DNA of 64,000 nucleotides. Origin: Rhabditoides inermis. Taxonomy: Eukaryota > Nematoda > Chromadorea > Rhabditida > Rhabditidae. The stretch is from positions 914,001 to 978,000 of the forward strand of contig CAWZYM010000369.1 of NCBI GenBank assembly GCA_963966185.1, given 5' to 3'. The position numbers and the translations under genes are program-made. Under the pieces are notes generated by a model, which worked only from the letters and a program-made list of their open reading frames with translations, was not told the origin of the DNA and did not search any database. Below, one piece after another: positions 22,324-32,700 of the stretch (within the stretch, counting starts at the first letter, position 1; every line of letters starts with the position of its first letter).

Positions 22324-23299
22324 GTCTCTATCTCTCCCCTCTCTCTCACGTTTCTTTTTTTCCAGCCACCACCTCCTCTATCCGCTCGATCGGCGTCTCC
22401 AACTACGAGATCTTCCACCTGCTCGAGCTCGCCGAGTACGCAAAAGTAAACTCCGCCCCTCGAAGATCCGCCCACCATGTTTTTTTTTGTTCATTTCCAG
22501 ATCACCCCTGCCGTAAACCAGTGCGAATTCCATCCCTACTACTGCAACTGGCACCTCCGCCACTACTGCGAAAAGAAGGGCATCTTCTTCCAGGTGGGCG
22601 GGGCTTGCGAGGGCGGGCTTATTAGTCGTTGTTTTTTCAGGCGTTCTCTTCTCTGTGCTGGGGCAACCAGGAGATTCTCAACGAGAAGCCGATTGCTGAG
22701 GCGGCCAAGAAGTATGGAGTCTCACCGCAGGTGAGAGAGAGAAGGAGGGAGAGAGAGAGAGAACGAGAGAGCGAGAGAGAGAGGAGAGAGGGAGAGACAC
22801 ACAGAAGAATAGTGGCAGGGCTGCCGCAGGAAAAGAGGCGGGGCCAGCGATTTTGATTGGTGGAGCCTATTTCTATGATGACTCTCGCGCGAACAACGCA
22901 CTATCCCGCTGAATAACATGCGAAGTGACGTCACTTTTCTTTGTTCCTGCGGCAGCCGTGCCACTTTGCGAGAGAGTGAGGAAAAGGGAGATGGAGAGAG
23001 AGAGAGAGAGAGTCACTTTCAGACCATTCTCTACGCGTTCGCCCTCAACTGCGGCGTCGGCATCATCCCCAAGTCCGCCACGCCCGCCAGGTGATCGATC
23101 GATTATCGATTTATTGATTATCGTTTCATCCAGGATCGTCTCCAACCTGCACGACTCGAGCAAGATCACGTTCACGCGGTGAGTAATAAAACATGTATCG
23201 ATTGATTATCGATTGTTTTCAGGGAGGAGCTGGACTCGATGCTGGCACTCGACAAGAATCTCGCCTTTTGTCCCGGATGCAACCCGTGGGCGTGTATGT

Positions 23300-23301
<2 letters not shown>
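20493..23301 (+). CDS. Aldo-keto reductase, 12 exons
   Basis: Exons: 20493-20634, 21321-21430, 21476-21540, 21679-21744, 21996-22062, 22125-22176, 22366-22445, 22501-22593, 22641-22730, 23023-23090, 23134-23178, 23223-23301, all GT-AG and frame-consistent (about 310 residues with the family's usual length). The product should be a cytosolic NADPH-dependent carbonyl reductase with a TIM-barrel fold. Visible hallmarks: the catalytic Asp and Tyr in AGYRLFDTAHIYENE, the catalytic Lys in VFITTKVP, the catalytic His in DLVLVHYPK, and cofactor motifs SIGVSNYEI, NQCEFHPY and GIIPKSATP. All four tetrad residues are present. Two introns are filled with (CT)n or (GA)n. A second first exon exists at 20829-20943. 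The next gene starts 443 bases downstream on the same strand. Substrate unknown. Confidence 0.92.
20829..20943 (+). CDS. Alternative first exon of the aldo-keto reductase
   Basis: An ATG-started exon encodes MFSRSKNTSKFSAVIGRAAR...DMPRIGLGVAFIK and ends at A|GTGCGT in phase 1. That is the same phase as the first exon at 20493-20634, so it can join the exon at 21321 equally well. The two share (F)SAVIGRAA / (F)ASVIGRAA and IPRIGMG / MPRIGLG, so one arose from the other by duplication. A third scrap (LGVAFIN) is visible at about 21010-21030. It would give a reductase with a different N-terminus, or different expression through its own promoter. Confidence 0.7.
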
Positions 23302-23356
<55 letters not shown>

Positions 23357-23744
23357 CCTGCCTTACCGTTCCAGAGATTGTTACATAGTCCCATCGTCAG
23401 TTTGTGATATTGTGAGGATGATTGATAGATAAATATTGTTCACGTTCACTCGCGCGAGCCATCTCATTAGCCTGGTCACACAACAGACTACAGTGGATTC
23501 GGATATGCAAATCTGAGTTGCGCGGCGATGGCTTGGACACGTCCACAAGACTGTCTGGCTCGCTGGGCCATTGATTGATCGCGCACGTGCCGCTGCCGAT
23601 ACTCGATCGTACTATCGTCGCACGTCGTCTCGTCCAAAGGTAAGCTGATTACTGTTTGTACTAACAGGGTACTGTACGGGTGTCACTAGAGTACTGTACG
23701 GGTAATACCCGTTCTGTATGATTTGCATGACTGGATTACTGTAG
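23302..23744 (+). other. Intergenic spacer between two co-directional genes
   Basis: It opens with a (GA)n run (23302-23350) and carries ATAAATATTG near 23431 as a weak poly(A) signal candidate. It ends in a splice-acceptor-like CTGTAG directly before the next ATG, which would suit either a 5' UTR intron or trans-splicing. Confidence 0.45.
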
Positions 23745-24658
23745 ATGAACGGGGACGACTCTGACGAGGGCTACGCGCCGCAAGCCACCCTGCTCGACTC
23801 CCAGCCCGGCGCCGTGGCGTTCGGGTGCGTCTTTCTCTCTCTCTCCCTCTCTCTCGCTCTCTCTTGCTTTCTCTCTCTCCCTCTCTCTCTCTCTTTCCGA
23901 TATAGGCTGTTGGAAGACAAGTTCAGGGATTAGATGGAAGGGGCTGACCAATACATTTCTGACCCTCTCTCTGTTCAGCACAGATTTCTACTCCAACTAC
24001 GCGTGTTCGGATCCCACTCCCCGCGAGACGCCGCTCAACAACGATGCGGACGCGGCGCCCGTCTTCGCTCCGCCCCCGCAAGCTCTGCCACCAAAGGCTC
24101 CGCCCCCGCAAGCTCCGCCCATCTACGCACCGCCGCAGGATCACAACGTGCCCACATCATTCCCGGCTCCGAAGCTGCATTGTATGCCACAGCAGTCTCT
24201 ATCCACGCACCTCAGCGACTGGCCCGATCTCGGCGTGCAGGTATCGATTGATTATCGATTGATTATCGATCGATTATCGATCGATAGCAACTCGTTTCAG
24301 TTCGCGTCACCAGTAGCGCTGTACCCGCACGCGATTGCGAGCTACTACGCGGCGCAGATGGGCTACCTGGCCCCGCCCCCGCTGGTCCCGCCCCTTGATG
24401 TGCTGCCCGCTCCGCCGCCGCCGATCCAGGAGCAGTACATGCAGGAGCTGGCCGAGGCGGCCGCGTGCGCCGCCATGCAGGTGAGTAATGATTATCGATT
24501 GATTATTGATTGATCCAGTATCTTTTCATTGTACCGTATACCATTTTCAGTTTCCGACGGAGATGGATCCGTATGGTGTGATGCACTCGGCAAGTCTGCA
24601 CAATATGTCTCTCCTGCCTGCCTCGCTGACCCGTCTACCACATTCAGGTAATTAGGGA

Positions 24659-24693
<35 letters not shown>

Positions 24694-27524
24694 GAGAGAG
24701 GGAGAGAGAGAGAGAAACTTTCAGGACAGTCTCCATTCTCCCTGTCCGATCTCAGTCATGCGATGCAAGTCCCCCAGCAGTCCATCGAACAAGACAAGCC
24801 TGCTGAGGAGGAATCGAAGAGTGAGTGTGGGCGGAGTTTGCGATAGCGGAGCTTATACATATGCATGACTAATTCAGAGAAGAAGAACGGCCGCCGGTCA
24901 CTCGCAGAGAAGGCAGCCATGGGAGCGGCACCAGCGGCGGCCCCGCCCCCTCAAGACCCGCCCCACAAGAAGGAAACTGAGGAGGAGGAGGACGAGGGAG
25001 GCAAGAAGAGAAAGAAGAGGTTTGTAACGGTAGATAGATAGATAGATTTATTACCGATAACATGAGAAAATCGACATAGCAACAAAAAGTGAAAACATGG
25101 AAAACGGCAGATATGGATGGGGTTGGATATAAATAAGGAATAATAACATAATAATATACGAAACAAGAAAATATGGTCTCTATAGGTTGCGCAATTTGCT
25201 AGGTGGCATAATATCTAATGTAGAGAGTTGTGATTTGAAGACGGAAGGTCGTTGACGGAAACTAAGTCATGAGAAAGGGAGTTCCAAATTACGAAGGTTC
25301 TGCTTAAAAAAGTGCTAGTACGGCCTGTGTGATCGAATGAGGGAACAATCCTAAATTCATGAGAGCCGCGAGTACGAGTTGGAATAATTGCGAAAAGCCC
25401 ATGATAGTCTAAAGTCGTTTTTGAGTGAATAACTTTGTGTATGTAAGTGACGTCATTTAAGAATCGCCTATTTTCAAGAGATTGAAGATTAAAAAATTGA
25501 AGGCGTTCGGGGTATGATAAGTTGCGTCCGATACGCTGACACACACGTCGAGTATAATAGCGTTGTATGCTTTCGATTAGGTTTACAGAAGCAACGTCAG
25601 TAGGGTTCCAGAGCTCGGTACAATATTCTAGTTTACAACGAAAGTAGGTAGTGTACGCAGTAATCAGAAGAGTGGGGCTTCGTGTTTTGTATGTGCGAAG
25701 GAAATCATTTATAGAATAGAGAGTTTGCTGAACAATTTGTTTTAGATGATCACGGAACAACAAGTTATTATTCACTAGAATACCAAGATCTTTGGCAGCA
25801 TCTATTGGTTTGAGAACGCAGCCGTGAGCTGTATAAGTGTGCCTTGGATTCCGCTTGCCTATATGCAATATGTGTGTTTTCTCAGTGGATATCTGAAGAC
25901 CCCAAGTGGCTGACCCCGTTCTTCTTCTCTGAATTAGTCATGCATATGTATAAGCTCCGCTATCGCAAACTCTTTTGGTCAGCCACTTGGGGTATAAAAA
26001 AGTACTTTCAATTTGGATTACTGTACTTTGAATTGTTAGGAAGTATGTTCGCAAGGCGCCGACGGAGGTGCGCACCACTGATCTCCGGAACGACGAGGAG
26101 CGGGAGATGTGCAGGAAGGTGGGGCGGGACTTGGGTGGGCGGAGTCTAACACACTCTTTTCAGCTGCGCATCCCTCTCGACCGTCCGTTGACGCACGGAG
26201 AGAGCATTCGACTGCGCAAGAGCAAGATGCACTTTCAGGTACGGCATGGGCGAGACTTGAATGGGCGGAGTTTAATTGATTTATCTTCCAGAAGGGCACG
26301 TACCTACTGCGCTACTCTGACTTTCTTTCCTCGGCCGGGTGCTTCGAACATATTTGGCTCGTCGACAACCATCAGCTGTTGCAGAAGTTCGAGAGGTGCG
26401 GGATGGCCATAAGGTCAAATTATTCGCCTATCGTAACCCTGAGCGAGTGAGATAGGTCTAATTATTCGCCTATCGTAACCCTGAGCGAGTGAGATAGGTC
26501 TAATTATTCGCCTATCGTAACCCTGAGCGAGTGGAGTAGATCAAATTATTATCCTATCGTAACCCTAAACGAGCAGAGAAGATCAAACTATTCTTTTATC
26601 ATAACCCTATGCGAGTGGAGTAGATCAAATTATTCTCTTATGTAACCTCAAGCGAATGGAGTAGGTCAAAGATCAACTTATTTCACATTGGAAACCGAAA
26701 GTTGTAAAAGTAAAGGTCAAACTATTTTCAAAGTGTATCGATTCTTTTTCTCAGAATCGACACTCTGCGCACCGGACAACGCGTCTATGCCAAGACGGAT
26801 CGAGTGAGTGTGGAGGAGGGGCGTGGCTAGAGTGGGCGGAGCTCACGTTTCACTTACAGTACTCTGGCTGGCACTGCGACCAACCGTGGCTCTACTATGA
26901 GATCAAAGAATGCACGTTTGTACACGAAGTGCACGGAGACAGTGAAAGGGTGAGGAGAGAAAGAGAGGGTGATAGAAGAAGAGAGAGGAGAGATAGAGAG
27001 AGGGGGGAGAGGGAGAGGAAGAGAGATATAGAGAGAGAAAGAGATAGAGAGAGAGAAGGGAGAGTGAGAGATTTCCCTGCAGGTCACTATGATGTACCCC
27101 TCCGAGTCGGAATTGGCCCACGAACGCGCCAGGGGCGAGGAGGAGAGGCGGCGTCGCGAGCAGGTGAGTGTGACTTCATCTGATGACGTCATTCTGTATC
27201 CGTGACGTCATCTGATGGCAAATCGTATTCTGTATATTGCAGGAGAAGGCCGAGTTTGACCGACATGTGCAGAGCGCAGAGAAGCAGGAAGATGGAGACG
27301 CAGAGGACGATTCCAAGAACACGGATGATGAAGAGGAGGAGGAGGAGGATGATGGCCACGACGATGACGTCATCGTCGTTCACGACGACAGTGACGTCAT
27401 TGTGGAGGAGAGCGACGATGACGTGTCAGATGAGGGCGACGAGGGTATGGAGGTGGGGATAGAGGAATACAAGGAGGACCGTATGGAGGGAGACCGAATG
27501 TCCCATAGTGATGCGTCCGAGTAG
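23745..27524 (+). CDS. Acidic nuclear-type protein of unknown function, 13 exons
   Basis: Exons: 23745-23824, 23979-24240, 24301-24480, 24551-24647, 24725-24820, 24878-25019, 26040-26118, 26164-26238, 26292-26395, 26755-26803, 26860-26949, 27083-27163, 27243-27524; sum 1617 bases, 538 residues. The N-terminal third is Pro/Ala-rich. Residues coded by exon 6 include a basic KKKNGRRS and an acidic run followed by KKRKKRKYVRKAP, likely nuclear signals. Exons 7-11 form a compact, Trp- and Tyr-rich conserved-looking domain (TYLLRYSDFL, EHIWLVDNHQLL, GWHCDQPWLYYE). The C-terminus is a Glu/Arg coiled stretch followed by a long Asp/Glu tail. I do not recognise the family; a chromatin or transcription role is a guess from composition. 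Intron 6 carries a LINE. An AATAAA lies at 27635. Confidence 0.8.
25028..25994 (-). mobile_element. LINE insertion in intron 6 with (TCTA)n tail and rearranged 5' junction
   Basis: On the minus strand the frame WSATWGLQISTEKTHILHIG continues through 25868-25215 (TTYFRCKLEYCTELWNPTD, ESIQRYYTRRVCQRIG, WNSLSHDLVSVND). It matches the C-terminal RT region of the LINE at 14.3-15.2 kb. The 3' end is (TCTA)n at 25028-25050. It is 5'-truncated, and the upstream junction contains a 57-base inverted copy of the host intron/exon border (25916-25972). Confidence 0.85.
26412..26665 (+). repeat. 42-base minisatellite in intron 9
   Basis: About six head-to-tail copies of a 42-base unit, AGGTCTAATTATTCGCCTAT followed by CGTAACCCTGAGCGAGTGAGAT. 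The first three are almost identical; later copies diverge progressively. Confidence 0.9.
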
Positions 27525-28918
27525 ATACTTGTTCACAGATCTGGTTTCCACTCTCATCTATTTGGTCGTATAGCCTTGCTATTCATTTATTTGCTGTTTT
27601 GTTTCAATTTCTGTTGTTTCTATTCATCTGTCATAATAAATTGGTCGGAATGCGTACATTCGGAATATTCGTTTGTCGAATATTTTGTTACCTTAACAGC
27701 TATAAGAGCGGTAAGTGTCTGACAATTAAAACCATGCATCATCTATTTTCTAAAGACGTTTGCTGCTAGGATCATCATGATCATATTGAGAAAGAAAGCC
27801 TATACTGATCGCCTTTTGAGAAAGAGTGCCAGAAGGGGGTTAGATAATGTATCACCGACGATGAACAACGAACACGATCCGACACCCCATCCCTCCCTCC
27901 CCGTCATAGGAAACCCCAGAAAACGGAATAGACAAGATGGGTTTATCTATATTTCACGAGAACACGAGCATGGAATGGGTTGGATGGGGCCGGTCGGATC
28001 CACGGAGGGATCGGACCGGAGGGGTGTCGAACCGCGCCGACTGGCCCCGTTCCTCCTCCCTGCCGGCTTCTTATACTCGACAAGGCTGGAGCGAGAGAGT
28101 GAGCGAGAGAGCGTAGTTCTTGATGCCGGCAGACGACGAGGGTCGACCTGGAATGTATACATCAGCGCCAGAAGTCAACATCCCCTTTATCCCCCGACGG
28201 ATCTGCCTACAATAAGTGCTTCTATCAGTAATTAGATATCTTGTGTGAACGAGTGAAGTGTGAATCATCACACGAACCTAAAAATAGAATCACTTCGTCG
28301 CTTACACTATATAGTCATATTGAGAAAGAGTGCCTATATTGATAGGCAAGAAATATCTGGATTACTGTATAGATTGTTCTAACCTTATAACACGTGTTCT
28401 CGTCCGCACAACCGACTCGCCTTTATATCAGGACTTCGATTTTGACAAGCACAACGACAACTCGGAAAGCTGCCCAACACCGAATGACGTCACAAACAAT
28501 GACGTCATATTGTCTATATGTTATGAATAAACACGTATACACGGTCAATTTCGAGTAATAGAAAAGAAGTTTATGTCTGCGCTAAAAAAGCGACATATAA
28601 ACGCATAATGAAAGCAGGAAACACGGCAAGGTAGGAATTTGATAACACAAACAACGAGAAATGTACACAAATCAACTATAATCTAGGGATTGGATTGGAT
28701 CGAGTTTGAACGCACTGACCCTTACCAGTGACACCAATCCGCGTCTCCGCATCCCTGTCACACTTGATGCAACTCCTCCTCGTCCACTCCACCTTGGTCG
28801 ATTGCGCCGTCTGCTTCCTCGCACCAGGCATGCATACGATTCACATCCACCACCACCTGAACAACACGTGAGTGCGAGCCCTTGATCAATCATCGGTCCC
28901 CGCATCTAGCGCACCTCA
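27525..28918. other. Intergenic stretch; no confident gene
   Basis: It starts with the 3' end of the acidic-protein gene (AATAAA at 27635-27640). The phrase TATTGAGAAAGA(A/G) ... GCCTATA(C/T)TGAT occurs twice (about 27783 and 28318). Two TGACGTCA octamers lie at 28485 and 28500. Confidence 0.5.
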
Positions 28919-28950
28919 ACAATCAATCAATCAATCAATCAGTCAGTCAG

Positions 28951-29048
<98 letters not shown>

Positions 29049-29095
29049 TTTTCTGCTGAATCGCTATATCCTGACTATACAACAAATGTATTCCA
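28919..29095 (-). mobile_element. LINE 3' end with (GATT)n tail
   Basis: Read on minus, GTATAGTCAGGATATAGCGA leads into about 30 GATT units, as in the LINE end at 7.7 kb. Only the last part of the 3' UTR is present. The flanking AGTC variants at 28940 are diverged units of the same array. Confidence 0.7.
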
Positions 29096-29478
29096 ACAAA
29101 CAACTCATAAACGCGAATAATATTTTTTCCTCTCCAATTCTCCAGCGATGGGCGGGTCTCATTTTGAAACATAAACCGCGCGGTTGAGATTCATACAGTT
29201 ACGTTAATTGTGTTCTGACAGTTTCGAACAAGAATAGCACCGCGCTCGCGCGAACAGCACTGCCCATCGATTGTCGAATGCGGGTGAATAATGGCAACTA
29301 CAGTACTGTTCATCCGCGATGAGCGAACTCCGTGGATTCCACGGATTCCACGGAATCATCGGAATTTCTGTGACTGTCTCGCCACTCTCCTAGAGAGAGG
29401 AAAGAGAAGGGAGTGAGAGGAGGAAGAGTAAACAAACCTGTCTCGGTATATTGCAGTGACTGCTGCAGTGACATGAGA

Positions 29479-29479
<1 letters not shown>

Positions 29480-29516
<37 letters not shown>
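29480..29516. repeat. (TA)n microsatellite at the end of the A arm
   Basis: A short alternating TA run lies just outside the point (about 29520) where similarity to copy B ends. Confidence 0.8.
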
Positions 29517-29520
<4 letters not shown>

Positions 29521-29779
29521 GTTTCTCGCAATCATGATATGGACGCTATTTTTTTATACATTTTTTTTTGTTGATAGTGTGGTACATAGAAGAGTGTTAG
29601 AAGTCTGTCGATCATATGATATGACATTATTGGAAAACACATGACGTTTTCTGAAAACCGTTTTCTCCGGGAAATCTTGTTGGGTGGGGTGTCGGAGTAA
29701 ACTTCATTTATAGTTAGCAAATTGACTCAATTTTTAAATTTCCTAATACTACGGTGCCAATAAGTGTCTGAGCCCGTGG

Positions 29780-32700
29780 TCAGAGAGAGGCAAACCAAAC
29801 GAGGAAAAGAAGGAACATCGAGGAGTATGTGTATGTGGCTGACTGCTGGACGACTGAGCTGGGAGTAGGCGATGGAGAGGTCTCCGGTTGGATACACACG
29901 CAGAACTGCATTTCCTCTGCGCCCCATATACACATCGAACGACGGCCGAATCTGAAATGGAGAAGTGCAGAGAGAAATGGAGAGAAAGTGGGTTGGAGGA
30001 GGGAGAAATGTACATACACATCGTGTCTTGCCACATCGTGCACATTGAACTGCCCATCATCTAACGTCACGAACGCTAAATGATATTGTTTTTGTTTGCA
30101 GCTCATAATGGCACTGTACCTTCATAGTAGATATCAGGTTTCCCTTTCAGCCAGACATGAAAGTGCGAACTAGTCGAAGGAGAGGAAACAACTGCAAATA
30201 AAGTACAAAACGTGTTGGTTTTTTCTTTTTCCCTCACAAATTCGATTCTTCACGTTTATCATCGACATGTCATCAACTTTCGGCTGCGTCGCGTTGTGGC
30301 AAAGATCCTAAATCAATAGTATTTAAAACAAAACAAAAATCACACGGTGACAATAACTGACAGAAAGACGCGTTCCTTTGTAGTACGAGTTAGCAAGAAT
30401 ATTGTTGATGTGGGTAAAGACTGCTTCTCCAATACCTGAACAAACTACACAATTAGTTTTCATTTAAATCATCGTAACCTGGTGTAAGTGCGTTATAAGG
30501 CGGCAAAGTGTGGTTCACTTTCTCCTCCGAAACAGCTCTCGTCATGCAGAACGTCGGAGTAATTTGAATATCGTCGCACGAGCGATCGGGCACTTTTTGA
30601 AATAAAGAAATTCCTAAAGTATGTCAACAAATCTACATGAGATATGAGATGCGACCACCTCGTTTCACTGGCGCGACTTCGGGCCGCTCTCGGAAATCCC
30701 CCCTCGATATATCCGCCAACATCTCATAGAAATCGAAGTGAGACAAAAACTTCTCCGCGTTGTACAGCAAGTTTTCGCTGAAATGACGCTGTTACGACGG
30801 ACAGAGGGGGCAAGGGAGGTAGTGACCGTAGATGGGGATACTTGTCGTTCACCAAATCGGGCACGCGGATGGCGGCGAGCGGGAGGAGCTCCTCGATCAG
30901 TCCCACTTTCTGGAGAACAAACACAAATGAGCAGACACACATCACAAGGTCATCTATATAGCATAATGATCGCATTAGATTTTGTTCAAGGAACGTACAC
31001 TATGAATATCTAACACTGTGAATTTCAAAGTTCAGTTAACACCGGAATGTGAAAATGATATGAAATTTATGCATTTTGTCTATTCAACTACATATGTGTC
31101 GAAGATACCTAAAAGTTGCTGAAAAATGTGATGCATTGAACATTGGTACATTACAACATTACTAAATCCTTACTCTCTGTTTATGCCGTTGTGGTCAGTT
31201 GTTAGCAAACACGACAGAATATTCTCATATTTCATAATTTGCTTCCACAGTCCGGTATGCGCAGGTTTGTGTTAGTATTTGTAAACGTTTTATGCATGTG
31301 CTTTTGTTGCATTGGGTTAAGACAAAGTTTATAATTTACGCAAGTACTTTAAAAAGAAAGTATATGCTTCTGTTCAATTTCATAGAAATTTGCATATGTG
31401 CAGCGTTATGACTATTCCTAGGATTGGATCTGGATTATAACAAAAACTCATATATCTATCTCCTTCTGTTCTCTCTCTCCCTCTGTTCCTTTTCTCTCTC
31501 TTCTCTATTTCTCCCTGTTCTTTCTCTTTCACTCCTCTCTTTCATCACAACGTGTTCACGGATCGCCGTTACTTTTCACAAAACGTTTTTGCAACGTATG
31601 TTCTCACTACCAGTCGGTGTCGCGCCCACTGCGCACTTCCTGATTATAGTTGACGAAATCAGAACAATGTAAACCCGGCGCGCATTTGACGCTGGCGGTG
31701 GCAAGGCGGACTACACACAAAGTCCAAAATGAGAAAAGTAGTGACGGGAAGGAAGGAAGTACACGAAACACGCTGGCCTTTCGCCTAGTGCGCACGCGGG
31801 AACGCGCATAACTTCTTTCACAGAAGAGATACAAAGATGCCGTCGACCAGTACTCTGGCCTACGGAACGGTGCGAATCTAACTAACATAGTTGGGATGAG
31901 TTCACATCGCTGATAACATGACCTTTGGATAACGCTACTTTAAAATTCTGGCGCGAGCTCTATCCTAAGCCAAAAAAGAGGGCGCTGCGCTTTCTTATTA
32001 CCATGTACTCACCGTTGTTTTCCTGGGATCGAAGCGATTGCTGTGGTCTGACATAACAATCACAAACGTGTCGTTGAAGAGATGGCGGTTCTCTGTGAGC
32101 ACCTGAATATAGTATATACATACATCACCCACTAGCAAAACGAGTCGAAACTATTGATATGATATCTTTTAAAAGTACTTCCGTAAAAGTGTTGTTTGTG
32201 TTAACTTGATTCGAAAAAAGCGCATGCATATATTATTAATTTTTGAAAAATCAAATCGTAAACAATTGAACATGAAAACTAACACAAACTTGCTCTCGCA
32301 GACATGAGCGCTCTGCGAGCCTGCGGGACTCGAACATGCTAGTGTACCACTCAGACGACGGCGAGCCTACCTGACTGAGTATGTCGTCTCCGTGTCCCGC
32401 CATGTCCTCGCGTCCCGGACCATGCGTCAGCGTCGTCACCCAGGTGGACGAGAAGCGGCGCAGGTGGCGGTAGGTCGAGTGGAATCTGAAGACACAGCCA
32501 GCATGGACGGGCGCGGGTCGGCGCGCAACGCACCGCATCGTGTATCGCCACTGCTCCTCGAACACGCGCCGCCCGCCCACCAGACACATGAGTGTGTCGC
32601 ACGGGTTGCCGTCGTGGTAGGGCCTGCCTGGAACTGCACGGGTGCGCGGTGCGCAGTCGCTCACCTGGTGTAGTGGCCAAAGTGCGGAATGCCGGGCTTG

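Noticed and set aside
28758..28856. Minus-strand exon-like frame VVVDVNRMHAWCEEADGAID...ending in a stop, after a good acceptor
   Set aside because: Only one possible exon, no partner exons upstream because a LINE tail intervenes, and no recognisable family.
28919..29048. CRISPR-like array of regularly spaced repeats
   Set aside because: A 4-base AATC microsatellite at a LINE 3' end; there are no spacers, and the genome is eukaryotic.
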